A DNA stretch of 64,000 nt from Mesobacillus jeotgali (GTDB lineage: Bacteria; Bacillota; Bacilli; Bacillales; Cytobacillaceae): NCBI RefSeq assembly GCF_031759225.1, contig NZ_CP134494.1:2726501-2790500 (forward strand), written 5' to 3'. Shown in pieces: positions 9,254-18,986 of the stretch. The notes under the pieces were generated by a model. The model saw nothing but the letters and a program-made list of their open reading frames with translations. It did no database searches and was not told the DNA's origin. Position 1 is the stretch's first letter. The number at the start of each line of letters is the position of its first letter. Position numbers and translations under genes: made by a program.

Positions 9254-9907
9254 TTATTCAAAAGTTACAACAAGGTTAATGGGTTCCCCGATTTTCTTTT
9301 TATCTTTATCAACCAGGTCGCCTGAAAGGATTTCTACTTTTTCGAGGGTATCAAGCTCATCCACGATAAATCCAAGATTCCCTTGCTTCTCTTGTCCGGT
9401 TAAAATCTCACCATGTAATTCCTCCAGGTAAAAATCATCTTCCCATGTTTTATGAATTGTATCATTGATATTCACCATAGCCACCGGACCAAAATGATAG
9501 CTTTCACTGGAAAGATTTTTTACTTCCACGCCAATTTTAACAAAATCAAATTCTTCTTCATGTGTATACGGATGGAAGAAATCAATCAGGCTGTAATCAG
9601 GAATAAAGTGCAGCAACTTAACATCTTTAACTCGGTATTCAATTCCATCCAGATTGAATGTTTTATTGACTTCCTTCACTGCCTTAAGGGTTAATTCTCC
9701 TTTATCGTCAGTAAAAGAATCGCCTGGTTTTTTAAGTTCCCTGTCATCCGTTACTTGCGGATTAGGTACAAATACATCTGTATTTCTCTTTATTGGTTTC
9801 TCCGCAAAGGTTTCTGCAGTTATACTTTCCTTACTTGACTCCGCCTCGGCACATGAACAGCCTGTCAGCATTGAAACAGCCAATATTAATTGCAGGTATT
9901 TTTTCAT
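9254..9907 (-). CDS. Putative lipoprotein with DUF4352-like immunoglobulin fold
   Basis: The 217-residue protein starts MKKYLQLILAVSMLTGCSCA, a lipoprotein signal with lipobox MLTGC. The mature part is acidic, followed by a beta-rich domain (about 75-217) with the pattern FDFVKIGVEVKNLSSESYHF typical of DUF4352 or telokin-like extracellular domains. The exact family and ligand are unknown. The ATG at 9907 follows GAGAGGGG and is preferred over one 18 nt upstream. It lies 47 nt downstream of phoA on the same strand with only a hairpin lacking a T-tract between, so it may be read through from the Pho promoter. Confidence 0.7.
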   Translation of the reverse strand: MKKYLQLILAVSMLTGCSCAEAESSKESITAETFAEKPIKRNTDVFVPNPQVTDDRELKKPGDSFTDDKGELTLKAVKEVNKTFNLDGIEYRVKDVKLLHFIPDYSLIDFFHPYTHEEEFDFVKIGVEVKNLSSESYHFGPVAMVNINDTIHKTWEDDFYLEELHGEILTGQEKQGNLGFIVDELDTLEKVEILSGDLVDKDKKKIGEPINLVVTFE

Positions 9908-9930
9908 ATTGAAAACCCCTCTCAAGAAAC

Positions 9931-9956
9931 TTCCCGCAGATCCAAGGTTTCTGCGG
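9931..9956 (-). other. Hairpin between phoA and the lipoprotein gene
   Basis: CCCGCAGA pairs with TCTGCGGG around a 9-nt loop, but AAGTTTC follows instead of a T-run. It looks more like a stability or processing hairpin than a strong terminator. Confidence 0.5.
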
Positions 9957-9970
9957 GAGTGGTTATTTCA

Positions 9971-11356
9971 TTATTTCCTCTTGCCGTTAGCCAGAATATC
10001 AAAAATGTGTTTTGCATTGTCAGTATTGTCAATCTGTCCGTAGAAACGCTCTTTACCAGGTCCGAATGCGTATACGGGAACATCTTCACCAGTGTGGCCG
10101 CCTGTTGTCCAGCCAGTATTTGAACGTGTGTCAAAAATCTTCTCAATAGCGTTGTCAATGTCCCTTTCTTTACCTGCAGCAGCATCTTTTACAGATTGAA
10201 TTTCTTCGACTGTCAGCGATGGAAGATCTTGAGATTCAAAATCAATATATTTCCTTAATGTTTCTTCTACATTAGCTCCTTTTGCAATTTCGGCAGCCAT
10301 GAAGTCAGGCGTGCGTTTGGCGGCCTTAATTGGTGCACCGAACCAGTTGTAAATGCCGTTAGCACCAATTGAGTATCCGCCTGTTGAGTGATCAGCAGTC
10401 GCAACAACTAATGTGTGCTTGTCCTTTTTCGCGAATTCGATCGCTGCTTTGTATGCCATCTCGAAATCTTGCATTTCACTCATCGCAGCAACGATATCAT
10501 TGTCATGGCCAGCCCAGTCAACCTGGCTGCCTTCTACCATCAGGAAGAAGCCATCCTTGTCTTTGTTCAAACGCTGAATTGCTGATTTTGTCATTTCCTC
10601 AAGGGATGGAGTTTCTTCATTGCGGTCGATCATCTTGTCCATACCACCAGGTGCAAAAAGTCCAAGTACCTTTTCGTTTTTGTTATCGAGCAACTCCTGC
10701 TTGTTCGTTACATAGCTATAACCATCTTTCTGGAATTCATTTGCAAGGTTTCTGTCTGGACGTTCAAAGTTGCTTAGCCCGCCGCCAAGCATGACATCGA
10801 TTTTGTGCTCTCCATTAACCAATTCATCAAAGTAATCATCAGCAATACCATTCATGTTCTTGCGGGTTTCATCGTGCGCCCCAAAAGATGCAGGAGTTGC
10901 GTGTGTAATCTCGGAAGTCGCTACAAGGCCTGTTGCCTTTCCATTTTCCTTAGCAGCTTCAAGAACTGTCTTTACTTCAGAGCCGTCATTGTCAACAGCG
11001 ATTGCTGCATTATACGTCTTGATTCCCGCAGACATTGCTGTTGCTGCGGAAGCAGAGTCAGTTACATTTTGTTCAGGGTCTTCAGGATAAGTCATTTGAT
11101 TGCCAACAAGATATTTATCAAATTCAGTTTTTTCAGCTTCAGTTGTATTCGGGTCGTCCTTTAAGTAGCGGTATGCAGAAGTATAAGAAACTCCCATTCC
11201 ATCACCGACTAGGAAAATGACATTTTTAATCTCTGCAGAATTATCTTTTTTTTCATTTTTGGCCTCAGCGTTGAACGTTCCCACTATACTGCCGAACGCT
11301 ACAGTTGATAGAACCGCGAGCGGAAGAATCTTCTTTTTAAAGTTAGCTTTAATCAT
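9971..11356 (-). CDS. phoA: Alkaline phosphatase (PhoA/PhoB type)
   Basis: The 461-residue protein has a Sec signal peptide (cleavage probably after FNAEA, near residue 32). The metal ligand motif is VGDGMG (D52), the catalytic triplet is D100-S101-A102 in VTDSASAATA, equivalent to Ser102 of E. coli PhoA, and the late metal histidines are in VATADHSTGG and TTGGHTGEDVP. It removes phosphate from organic esters outside the cell during phosphate limitation. Upstream lie five TTAACA-like repeats at 10-11 bp spacing (a PhoP box) just before the -10 element. B. subtilis has two paralogues (PhoA, PhoB); which one this matches is not resolved. Confidence 0.93.
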   Translation of the reverse strand: MIKANFKKKILPLAVLSTVAFGSIVGTFNAEAKNEKKDNSAEIKNVIFLVGDGMGVSYTSAYRYLKDDPNTTEAEKTEFDKYLVGNQMTYPEDPEQNVTDSASAATAMSAGIKTYNAAIAVDNDGSEVKTVLEAAKENGKATGLVATSEITHATPASFGAHDETRKNMNGIADDYFDELVNGEHKIDVMLGGGLSNFERPDRNLANEFQKDGYSYVTNKQELLDNKNEKVLGLFAPGGMDKMIDRNEETPSLEEMTKSAIQRLNKDKDGFFLMVEGSQVDWAGHDNDIVAAMSEMQDFEMAYKAAIEFAKKDKHTLVVATADHSTGGYSIGANGIYNWFGAPIKAAKRTPDFMAAEIAKGANVEETLRKYIDFESQDLPSLTVEEIQSVKDAAAGKERDIDNAIEKIFDTRSNTGWTTGGHTGEDVPVYAFGPGKERFYGQIDNTDNAKHIFDILANGKRK

Positions 11357-11393
11357 TTCAAGACCTCCAGATAAGTTGTTTACTACGCTCTCT

Positions 11394-11457
11394 ACTATAA
11401 TGGGACTCTATTAATCTCTTATTAACACACTGTAAAAATACTTTAATTCCTTGTAAA
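11394..11457 (-). promoter_or_regulatory. PhoP box and promoter of the alkaline phosphatase gene
   Basis: On the minus strand TTTACA, TTAAAG, TTACAG, TTAATA and TTAATA recur at 11-, 11-, 10- and 11-bp steps (11457-11409), ending about 10 bp before a TATAGT -10 element (11399-11394). This is the direct-repeat layout of Bacillus PhoP activation sites. Confidence 0.78.
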
Positions 11458-11510
11458 GCCTCTTTACAATCAAATTTTTTACTTTTATGGGAAAAAACTT
11501 CAGATTCAGG

Positions 11511-11541
11511 AAAATAAAAAAGCAGGCTAAATCACCTGCTT
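11511..11541 (-). terminator. Terminator overlapping the end of the dacF-like gene
   Basis: AAGCAGG and CCTGCTTTTTT pair around the stop codon TGA, so the stem includes the last codons of the gene. Confidence 0.8.
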
Positions 11542-12704
11542 CGGAATCTTCTGTTCTTTTTTTGTTTTCGATTTATTACCCACACTCCAGCTGCCGCCAC
11601 TAGTACCAATGCTCCCAATATCGTATTGACAGAAAGCAATCCACTTTGCTCAGGTTTTGGCGAAGCCTCCTTCTTTACTTCAGGTTTTTTTCCAATCAAT
11701 GGTTTAAGCTCAATGGATTGAATGATTTCTCCATCCTTATTCTCGATCTTCAAAATTCCGTCTTTTTCGACCACTCTCTTGCCATCTTCTATTGGTTCAG
11801 TCACAAAGAGGTCCTCGCCAGCTTTGAACTTCAAATCACCAGCTGCAAAGGTTTCCCCTTTCTTGATTTGAGAGGAATTAAAACCAGCGAAACCATAGTC
11901 GAAAAGCTTGATGGTGTCTTCATAAATTTTTCGTTTATATTCCGATTTCAGCAATATGGCCGTCAATTTCAAATTGCCGTTATCTGCCGTGGTTGCAAGC
12001 GTTTGCTTCGATTGGTCCACAAAACCTGTTTTTCCACCAGTTACAGCTTCATAAGGAATTTCACCTTTAAGCATACGATGATGGGAAAGTATCGTAGTAT
12101 CCCACGATTCTCCATCCCATTCCAATTGTTTAGTGCCAAAGATCTCCCTGAAATCAGGGTTATTCATTGCATAGTTTAGGATCATGCCAAGGTCCTTGGC
12201 TGTTGTATAATGATTTTCATCGAATAGACCATGTGGGTTGACGAAATGTGTGTCTTCCACACCAATATGGGTCTCCAAAAACTTATTTATGTTCTTTGAG
12301 TAGCTCTCCATTGAATCGTCCAAATGAATAGCGATTGCCAATGCAGCATCATTGCCTGAATTAATGAGCATTCCCTGAACCAGTTTCCTTAAAGGCACTT
12401 GCTCTCCAGGATTGAGATAAACCCTTGTACCATCGATATTCTCAATCTCCTTACTAACAACGACTAACTCATCAAGGTCACCTGATTCTATTGCATAAAT
12501 GGCGGTTGCAATCTTTGTCAGGCTCGCAGGATACATTTTTGCTTCTTCATTTTTCCCAAATAAAATCGCACCTGATTCCGTGTCCATTAAGACAGCAGCT
12601 TCAGAAGTCAAAATGGGATCTTCTTCTCCTTCTGCTGCCACTAAATCAACAGAAGAATAGATTATTATTAATAACAACATAAACAGGCCAAAAACATTCT
12701 TCAT
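11532..12704 (-). CDS. D-alanyl-D-alanine carboxypeptidase (DacF/PBP5 type)
   Basis: The 390-residue protein has an N-terminal signal and three penicillin-binding motifs in order: S61-L-T-K64 (ASLTK), S116-G-N118 and K225-T-G227. A C-terminal beta domain is followed by a single membrane helix (about 358-378) and a basic tail, so it is anchored at both ends. It trims the terminal D-Ala from peptidoglycan stem peptides. DacF and DacB of Bacillus act in the spore cortex; DacA acts in vegetative wall. Without spoIIA downstream the dacF name is uncertain. The ATG at 12704 (after GGTAGG) is preferred over a GTG 30 nt upstream that has no ribosome-binding site. Confidence 0.87.
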   Translation of the reverse strand: MKNVFGLFMLLLIIIYSSVDLVAAEGEEDPILTSEAAVLMDTESGAILFGKNEEAKMYPASLTKIATAIYAIESGDLDELVVVSKEIENIDGTRVYLNPGEQVPLRKLVQGMLINSGNDAALAIAIHLDDSMESYSKNINKFLETHIGVEDTHFVNPHGLFDENHYTTAKDLGMILNYAMNNPDFREIFGTKQLEWDGESWDTTILSHHRMLKGEIPYEAVTGGKTGFVDQSKQTLATTADNGNLKLTAILLKSEYKRKIYEDTIKLFDYGFAGFNSSQIKKGETFAAGDLKFKAGEDLFVTEPIEDGKRVVEKDGILKIENKDGEIIQSIELKPLIGKKPEVKKEASPKPEQSGLLSVNTILGALVLVAAAGVWVINRKQKKNRRFRSR

Positions 12705-12913
12705 CCTACCACATCCAGTGTCTAATCTCTTCACCCATTTTAACAGAAATCTGTCGAAAGTTGTCTAGTGTTATTGTTTTTTAATCAAACTGGAATAATC
12801 TGAAAAGATTGTAAACTTTAAACGAACCTTTTTATAAGGAATGCTGAAAATCAGTTCTTTTAGTTGATTCCCGATAATGGAACAATCCTAACTTATTACC
12901 ATCCAACTTTACA

Positions 12914-12950
12914 CAAAAACAGGCCACCAATAAATTTCATCGGTGACCTA
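12914..12950 (-). terminator. Terminator after nrnB
   Basis: On the minus strand GGTCACC and GGTGGCC pair around a 13-nt loop, followed by TGTTTTTG. Confidence 0.65.
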
Positions 12951-12991
12951 CATTTAAATAATTGACTATGATTTTGGCACCCTAGTCTGCT

Positions 12992-14185
12992 TCAATTCCT
13001 TCCGTTAAAAACGATATTTTCTAAATAGGAGATATAAACTTCATCCCTTGCAAGGGCTGCTCCGTACTCTCTTTTCAAAAAGCGGTCAGCTGATTCAAAA
13101 CTGTCGAAAGGTCCATGCCGCTCTTTACTTTCCAACTGAACAAAATAACTGGTTCCATCAGTATAAATCAAGAAAAATTCCCGGTCACGATTTTCATAGA
13201 GGCAGCCCTTTTTCGAATCCTTTACATTATAAGTATTTCTAAAGGCATCCGGCTTGATCGGATCCAGCGGAAAAGCTTGTTCAATATAGCGGTTATAGGC
13301 TTCCTTATTCATTGAACAACCAGAAGCTTTGGCATGTCCGCCTCCGCCAAACTCCCCTGCGACAGCAGAAACATCTACGTCATCATGGATGGTTCTGAAG
13401 CTTATTTTCTTTCCGCCCAAATTCAAAATCGCTATATAATCCAAATGTGGATATTCCTTTCCAAGCTCATTCCCTAATTCTGAATGATAGGATTCAGCAT
13501 GAACCACTCCGCCATATAACCCATCTGTTTCGATCTGGATGATTTCCCGTTTTTTCCTCCTGATATATCGTTCGATTTTGTCTTCTTCCATTTCCAGTAG
13601 TTTTTTTTCAAAATCATCATATTCAAATGTATCGCCTGATGTCAGACGGGGGACCATCCGCTCTTCAAACTCTTCAATCGAAACCATAAAAAACAGGTCG
13701 TTTAAATTTTTAGCTTTGTAGTTCTTCAGAATATCCCAGTCCCAGGTATCATATTGTCTGACAAGCTCAACAAACTCATCAAGCGCACCATTCCTGGCCA
13801 AATGGTTTCCTTGGACTAAGTAGTCATATACAAGTGATGCCGCGCTTGTCAGTGTCCCCGATTCATCTTCTACTTTTACAATGCCCCAGCTATTTTCATT
13901 GAAATGCAATGCTGTTTTATGATGGTCAATCAGTTTTGCCTTTCCCCCATCATTTACGAACTGATTTATTTTTTCTGCCACATCATGGTTGACAGATAAA
14001 TCTGTTATGTACAAGTGGTCTTCCTTTTTCATGCGGTCATTCATTCTTTCAAAATATTTCTCAACCTGAAAATTTAGCCCCGAAACAGAGTTATAACGAA
14101 TATCTGCTTTTTCACCGAATGCAAGCCTGAAAAGGATCCCGCAGGCCACACCATCTAAGTCATTATGCGTAAATAAACGGTACAT
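12992..14185 (-). CDS. nrnB: DHH-family oligoribonuclease NrnB
   Basis: The 397-residue protein shows the DHH phosphoesterase motifs: HNDLDG at residues 7-12, ITDLS, the DHH signature LIDHHKTALH near residue 89, and the DHHA1 glycine-rich motif GGGGHAKASG near 287. Sequence and length follow B. subtilis NrnB (YngD), which degrades short RNA and pAp-type products with Mn2+. It stands alone with its own terminator. The ATG start follows GGAGG. Confidence 0.9.
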   Translation of the reverse strand: MYRLFTHNDLDGVACGILFRLAFGEKADIRYNSVSGLNFQVEKYFERMNDRMKKEDHLYITDLSVNHDVAEKINQFVNDGGKAKLIDHHKTALHFNENSWGIVKVEDESGTLTSAASLVYDYLVQGNHLARNGALDEFVELVRQYDTWDWDILKNYKAKNLNDLFFMVSIEEFEERMVPRLTSGDTFEYDDFEKKLLEMEEDKIERYIRRKKREIIQIETDGLYGGVVHAESYHSELGNELGKEYPHLDYIAILNLGGKKISFRTIHDDVDVSAVAGEFGGGGHAKASGCSMNKEAYNRYIEQAFPLDPIKPDAFRNTYNVKDSKKGCLYENRDREFFLIYTDGTSYFVQLESKERHGPFDSFESADRFLKREYGAALARDEVYISYLENIVFNGRN

Positions 14186-14326
14186 ACTTTCCTCCTTGTT
14201 TTCTATCTAATCTATAGTTTGTTGTTGCCCTGTTAATCTATACAAGCGATATTCAAAAAAAATTAGACAAGTTCAGCTAGGGGACGAGCATAGATATTTA
14301 AAGAGGATATTAAGGAGGTGAAAACA

Positions 14327-14776
14327 ATGCATTTCTTTGTGTTAAAAAGAAGAACATTATACTTTATTGCACTAATCGCTTTTATTGCCATCGTCGGATC
14401 TATTTGGTTGAGCCTAAAGCCTGATGCCACCCCGGCAATAGGCGGCCAGAATGAGCAGATCCGGGAAATCCACATGGTGACCGGCGAGTTTAAGTCCACT
14501 ATGGAAGATGGAAAAGAAATTGAAGCATACAGATGGGATCCAGGTACAATCTTTTTGGAAAAAGGTGAAAAGGTTAGTTTGAAAATACTTGGAGTCAACG
14601 GAAAGGAACACCCTTTCATTATAGAAGGAACCGATATTAAAGGGGTAGTAAAAAAAGGGAAAGAAACTGTAGTGCCCTTACAGTTTGATAAAGAAGGAAC
14701 GTACAGGCTGATTTGCCTTACACATCCGTCAGCAGAACATAATGGACCGATGATCGCCTATATCGTCGTCGATTAA
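14327..14776 (+). CDS. Membrane-anchored cupredoxin-domain protein
   Basis: The 149-residue protein has an N-terminal helix (about 10-30) anchoring an extracytoplasmic cupredoxin domain. Candidate copper ligands are the His in GKEHPFII and the cluster CLTHPSAEHNGPM with Cys, two His and Met. Such proteins carry electrons or store copper outside the membrane. ATG at 14327 is chosen because AAGGAGG is 8 nt upstream; the GTG nine nt earlier overlaps that site. It could serve a copper oxidase or nitrous-oxide-type respiration, but no partner is adjacent. Confidence 0.75.
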   Translation: MHFFVLKRRTLYFIALIAFIAIVGSIWLSLKPDATPAIGGQNEQIREIHMVTGEFKSTMEDGKEIEAYRWDPGTIFLEKGEKVSLKILGVNGKEHPFIIEGTDIKGVVKKGKETVVPLQFDKEGTYRLICLTHPSAEHNGPMIAYIVVD

Positions 14777-14787
14777 GCTCTTTTAAG

Positions 14788-14817
14788 AACAGGATATTTC
14801 ATCCTGTTTTTTCTTTT
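14788..14817 (+). terminator. Terminator after the cupredoxin gene
   Basis: AACAGGAT and ATCCTGTT pair around ATTTC and run into TTTTTTCTTTT. Confidence 0.85.
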
Positions 14818-14948
14818 GCTGTAATTGACACAAAACATACATAACACTATAAACACAGTGTAAAATTTCCTGATAGAATTATATATATAAAGGGATTCTT
14901 ATATAACAGAACTGAATTCCTCTCATCCAATTATAATACAGATTTTTA

Positions 14949-15045
14949 TTTCACTTGAAAAATTTCACTTGAATCCAGATAAATATTACTTTGTTCATAT
15001 TTTCACAAATATGTCACACTCAAACTGTTATATCCGTAGTATGAT
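14949..15045 (+). promoter_or_regulatory. Candidate anaerobic control region of pflBA
   Basis: Upstream of pflB lie TTTCACTTGAA twice (14949-14959, 14963-14973), then TGTTCATATTTTCACA (14992-15007), matching the Bacillus Fnr consensus TGTGA-N6-TCACA at 8 of 10 conserved bases. TTTCACAAAT (15001-15010), the reverse of a ResD-like TTTGTGAA, and a TATGAT -10 (15040-15045) follow. Together they suggest oxygen-responsive activation. Exact site usage is inferred. Confidence 0.5.
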
Positions 15046-15094
15046 TAAAGTGTAGCAACTGTTATATAAACATCTATTTTAGAGGTGAACTTAA

Positions 15095-17320
15095 ATGGAA
15101 CAATGGAAAGGCTTTAAAAATGGTGCTTGGCAGGAAGAAATCAATGTTAGGGACTTCATCTTAAGAAACTTCTCTGAATATACTGGTGATTCCAGCTTCC
15201 TTGAAGGGGCAACTGAAGAAACACTTCAATTATGGCAGCAGGTAATGGAATTAACAAAGCAGGAACGTGACAATGGCGGTGTCCTTGATATGGATACCAA
15301 GGTTGTATCGACGATCACTTCCCACGGGCCAGGATATCTTGATAAATCAAAAGAAAAGGTTGTAGGTTTCCAGACTGACCAGCCATTCAAACGCTCTATG
15401 CAGCCATTCGGCGGCATTCGCATGGCTAAGGCCGCTTGTGAAGCATATGGTTTTGAATTGGATAAGGAAGTCGAAAAGATCTTTACTGATTTCCGTAAGA
15501 CGCATAACCAGGGTGTTTTCGACGTCTATACAAAGGAGATGCTTCAGGCTCGTAAGGCCGGTATCATTACTGGCTTGCCAGATGCATATGGCCGCGGCCG
15601 CATCATCGGTGACTACCGTCGTGTTGCTCTTTATGGTGTTGACTTCCTGATGGAGCAAAAGAAGAAAGATCATGGAATGACTAGTAATGTCATGACTGAG
15701 GACACCATGCGCCTGAGAGAAGAAATCTCTGAGCAATACCGTTCATTGAATGAATTGAAGCAGCTTGCTCAGAGCTATGGCTATGATATTTCCAAGCCAG
15801 CATCCAATGCAACAGAAGCTTTCCAATGGGTCTACTTCGCATACCTTGCAGCAATCAAAGAACAGAATGGCGCAGCGATGAGCCTTGGACGCGTGGCAAC
15901 ATTCCTGGACATCTATATTGAACGCGACCTTCAAAATGGCACACTTACTGAAAAAGAAGCACAGGAAATTGTTGACCACTTTGTCATGAAACTTCGCCTG
16001 GTGAAATTCGCACGTACACCTGATTACAACGAGTTATTCAGCGGTGACCCTACCTGGGTAACAGAATCAATCGGCGGTATGGCACATACCGGACAATCAC
16101 TTGTTACGAAGAACTCTTTCCGTTTCCTTCATACACTTGATAATCTCGGTCCTGCACCAGAACCAAACCTGACAGTGTTATGGTCACCTGCCCTGCCTGA
16201 GAATTTCAAGAAGTATTGTGCTGAGATGTCCATCAAAACAAGCTCAATCCAGTATGAAAATGACGATTTGATGCGCTGTGAATATGGAGATGACTATGGT
16301 ATTGCATGCTGCGTGTCAGCGATGGAAATCGGAAAGCAGATGCAATTCTTCGGAGCACGTGCAAACCTGGCAAAGGCATTGCTCTATGCAATCAATGGCG
16401 GTGTTGATGAAAAACTCAAGGTCCAAGTGGCTCCAGCATTTAGCCCGATCACTTCCGATGTACTTGACTATAAAGAAGTAATGGCAAAATTCGATAATGT
16501 AATGGAATGGCTTGCTGGCCTTTACATCAACACACTCAATGTCATCCACTACATGCATGATAAATACAGCTACGAAAGAATCGAAATGGCGCTGCATGAC
16601 ACTGAAGTCCTTCGCACCATGGCAACTGGAATCGCAGGCCTAAGCGTAGTGGCGGATTCATTGAGCGCTATCAAGCATGCCAAGGTAAAAGTAATCCGTG
16701 ACGAAAACGGCATTGCCGTTGATTTTGAAACTGAAGGCGATTTCCCTAAGTATGGAAACAATGATGATCGTGTTGACTGCATCGCTGTTGAACTCGTGAA
16801 AAACTTCATGACAAAACTGCGGAAGCATCCGACGTATCGCAATTCTGTTCATACAATGTCAATCTTAACGATTACTTCAAACGTCGTTTATGGCAAAAAG
16901 ACTGGCAATACACCAGATGGTCGCCGCGCTGGAGAACCATTCGCGCCAGGTGCTAACCCAATGCACGGCCGTGATACAAAGGGAACACTTGCTTCCCTGT
17001 CATCTGTAGCAAAACTGCCATACAGCTATGCAATGGACGGCATTTCAAATACTTTCTCCATCGTGCCAAAGGCGCTTGGAAAAGATGAAGACAGCCGTAC
17101 AAATAACCTTGTATCCATCCTTGACGGTTATGCGATCAAAGAAGGACATCACTTAAACGTCAACGTCTTTAACAGAGAAACTCTGTTGAACGCTATGGAG
17201 CATCCTGAAGAATATCCGCAGCTGACAATTCGTGTATCTGGATATGCAGTAAACTTCATCAAGCTTACACGTGAGCAGCAGATGGATGTCATTAACCGTA
17301 CGTTCCACGAAACAATGTAA
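15095..17320 (+). CDS. pflB: Formate acetyltransferase (pyruvate formate-lyase)
   Basis: The 741-residue glycyl-radical enzyme converts pyruvate and CoA to acetyl-CoA and formate under anoxia. The adjacent active cysteines are C405-C406 (GIACCVSAM) and the radical glycine is G716 in RVSGYAVNF near the C-terminus. Length and motifs are standard. pflA follows on the same strand after a hairpin. B. subtilis 168 lacks pfl, so this organism differs in fermentation. Candidate Fnr and ResD-like sites lie upstream. The ATG start follows AGAGGTG. Confidence 0.97.
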   Translation: MEQWKGFKNGAWQEEINVRDFILRNFSEYTGDSSFLEGATEETLQLWQQVMELTKQERDNGGVLDMDTKVVSTITSHGPGYLDKSKEKVVGFQTDQPFKRSMQPFGGIRMAKAACEAYGFELDKEVEKIFTDFRKTHNQGVFDVYTKEMLQARKAGIITGLPDAYGRGRIIGDYRRVALYGVDFLMEQKKKDHGMTSNVMTEDTMRLREEISEQYRSLNELKQLAQSYGYDISKPASNATEAFQWVYFAYLAAIKEQNGAAMSLGRVATFLDIYIERDLQNGTLTEKEAQEIVDHFVMKLRLVKFARTPDYNELFSGDPTWVTESIGGMAHTGQSLVTKNSFRFLHTLDNLGPAPEPNLTVLWSPALPENFKKYCAEMSIKTSSIQYENDDLMRCEYGDDYGIACCVSAMEIGKQMQFFGARANLAKALLYAINGGVDEKLKVQVAPAFSPITSDVLDYKEVMAKFDNVMEWLAGLYINTLNVIHYMHDKYSYERIEMALHDTEVLRTMATGIAGLSVVADSLSAIKHAKVKVIRDENGIAVDFETEGDFPKYGNNDDRVDCIAVELVKNFMTKLRKHPTYRNSVHTMSILTITSNVVYGKKTGNTPDGRRAGEPFAPGANPMHGRDTKGTLASLSSVAKLPYSYAMDGISNTFSIVPKALGKDEDSRTNNLVSILDGYAIKEGHHLNVNVFNRETLLNAMEHPEEYPQLTIRVSGYAVNFIKLTREQQMDVINRTFHETM

Positions 17321-17338
17321 ATAAAATTTTTGTACAGA

Positions 17339-17375
17339 AACAGGAGTTCCCTCCCCTGTGGCGGAAACTCCTGTT
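17339..17375 (+). other. Hairpin between pflB and pflA
   Basis: AACAGGAGTT pairs with AACTCCTGTT in the 75-nt gap, followed by TTAAG. The weak T-tract suggests partial termination or mRNA stabilisation, which would give less activase than lyase. Confidence 0.6.
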
Positions 17376-17395
17376 TTAAGAAAGGAGAAATCATC

Positions 17396-18136
17396 ATGAT
17401 CGGAAACATTCATTCAATTGAAACCTTCGGAACCGTAGACGGACCTGGGATTCGCTATGTCATCTTTACACAGGGGTGCCTCCTGCGCTGTCAATTTTGC
17501 CATAACGCAGACACCTGGGAGATCGGCACGGGCAAACAGATGTCTGTTTCCGAAATCATCGATGATTTAAAAGCCTACCTGCCTTTCATTGATGCATCAG
17601 GCGGCGGCATCACTGTGAGCGGCGGTGAACCGCTCTTACAGATTCCTTTCATTACAGAACTATTCAAGGAATGCAAAAAGCTCGGAGTGCACACTACAAT
17701 TGATTCTTCTGGAGGTTGTTACTCAACCGCTCCCCTTTTTCAGGAGCAGCTGGCAGAGCTTTTGAATTACACTGACCTGATCCTATTAGATTTAAAACAT
17801 ATCAATAGGAAAAAACATATCAAACTGACAGGTATGGCAAATGATCATATATTGGATTTCGCCCGCTTTTTATCTGATCATCAAGTACCAATTTGGGTTC
17901 GCCATGTACTCGTCCCCGGGGTCACAAATGAAATTGAGGACCTTACCAAATTAGGCGAGTTTATTGGCACCCTGCAGAATGTTCGAAAGCTTGAAGTCTT
18001 GCCTTATCATAAGCTTGGTGTTTATAAATGGGAAGCATTAGGCCTCGAGTATCCACTTAAAGATGTCGAACCTCCATCAGATGATGAAGTAGATAATGCC
18101 TATAAGCTACTGACAGCCCATATAGCAATGAATTAA
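17396..18136 (+). CDS. pflA: Pyruvate formate-lyase activating enzyme
   Basis: The 246-residue radical-SAM protein begins MIGNIHSIETFGTVDGPGIR and has the [4Fe-4S] motif C28-x3-C32-x2-C35 in GCLLRCQFCHNAD. GGGITVSGGEPLLQ is the SAM-binding glycine-rich strand. It installs the glycyl radical on PflB. The ATG at 17396 follows AAAGGAG; a longer frame from 17330 has no ribosome-binding site and would cross the intergenic hairpin. Confidence 0.96.
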   Translation: MIGNIHSIETFGTVDGPGIRYVIFTQGCLLRCQFCHNADTWEIGTGKQMSVSEIIDDLKAYLPFIDASGGGITVSGGEPLLQIPFITELFKECKKLGVHTTIDSSGGCYSTAPLFQEQLAELLNYTDLILLDLKHINRKKHIKLTGMANDHILDFARFLSDHQVPIWVRHVLVPGVTNEIEDLTKLGEFIGTLQNVRKLEVLPYHKLGVYKWEALGLEYPLKDVEPPSDDEVDNAYKLLTAHIAMN

Positions 18137-18166
18137 CAGCAGGAGGAATGCCTGCTGTTTTTTTCT
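18135..18166 (+). terminator. Terminator after pflA
   Basis: AACAGCAGG and CCTGCTGTT pair around AGGAATG and are followed by a T-run. Confidence 0.88.
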
Positions 18167-18227
18167 GCATACTATTTTGATATTTTTTTAGTATCATGGT
18201 GTTAATAGTGTTTAGTGGAGGAATTGT

Positions 18228-18962
18228 ATGTATCAACTCTTTTCGGAAATCAGCAACTGGTTGAGTGGCCCTTTTTTCACGCTTGTGAATCAGACTGAGC
18301 AAATTCCCTTATTGGCTAGCTTCCTGTTAGGGCTTGTCGGCGCACTTGCCCCATGCCAGCTGACAGGAAATATTGGTGCTATTACCTACTATGGCAATAG
18401 GAGCTTGCAATCAAAAAGCCAATGGGTCGAGATTTTCTATTTCCTGCTAGGTAAAATTTTGGTCTTTACACTGCTGGGCCTTGCAGTCTGGCTGGTCGGA
18501 CAAAGCTTCCAGCAAGTTTTGCCAGAGTTCTTCTCCGGGTTCCGTAAATTGATGGGTCCCCTATTCATCCTGATTGGCCTGTCACTAATTGGACTATTCG
18601 CATTTAATTGGATTACTCGTTTGACTTCCGTTCTGCCGCAGTGGACAGGAAGCGGGAAAACAGGCTCGTTTTTAATGGGGGTAAGCTTTTCCATCGCATT
18701 TTGTCCTACAATGTTTTCCTTATTCTTTTTTACCCTTATGCCAATCGTTTTGAATACTTCCTACGGTGCTGTGCTGCCTTCTGTTTTTGCCATTGGTACT
18801 ACGATCCCATTGATTATCTTTGCGGCAATCATCTCCTACATCGGGCTGAACGGTTCGTTGATGAAAAAAGGCCGCAAGCTAGGATCAATTGTACAGAGAT
18901 TTGCAGGATTCCTTTTAATAGTCGTTGGAATTTTTGATACGGTCACTTACTGGGGAATGTAA
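18228..18962 (+). CDS. CcdA/DsbD-like thiol-redox membrane protein
   Basis: The 244-residue protein has about six membrane helices. Single cysteines in LAPCQLTGN (first core helix) and AFCPTMFSLF (later helix) match the paired membrane cysteines of CcdA/DsbD proteins, which pass reducing power across the membrane for cytochrome c maturation or disulfide reduction. The family also includes sulfite-exporter-like relatives, so the partner is uncertain. The ATG follows AGTGGAGG. It is monocistronic and its 3' end runs directly into the first 52-bp repeat array, with no other terminator. Confidence 0.75.
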   Translation: MYQLFSEISNWLSGPFFTLVNQTEQIPLLASFLLGLVGALAPCQLTGNIGAITYYGNRSLQSKSQWVEIFYFLLGKILVFTLLGLAVWLVGQSFQQVLPEFFSGFRKLMGPLFILIGLSLIGLFAFNWITRLTSVLPQWTGSGKTGSFLMGVSFSIAFCPTMFSLFFFTLMPIVLNTSYGAVLPSVFAIGTTIPLIIFAAIISYIGLNGSLMKKGRKLGSIVQRFAGFLLIVVGIFDTVTYWGM

Positions 18963-18986
18963 GTTTATATACGATACCAGTGGGGG

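Noticed and set aside
10369..10794. Long plus-strand frame opposite the alkaline phosphatase gene
   Set aside because: It is antisense to a well-supported gene, Cys/Ser/His-rich in the way of antisense frames, and has no ribosome-binding site.
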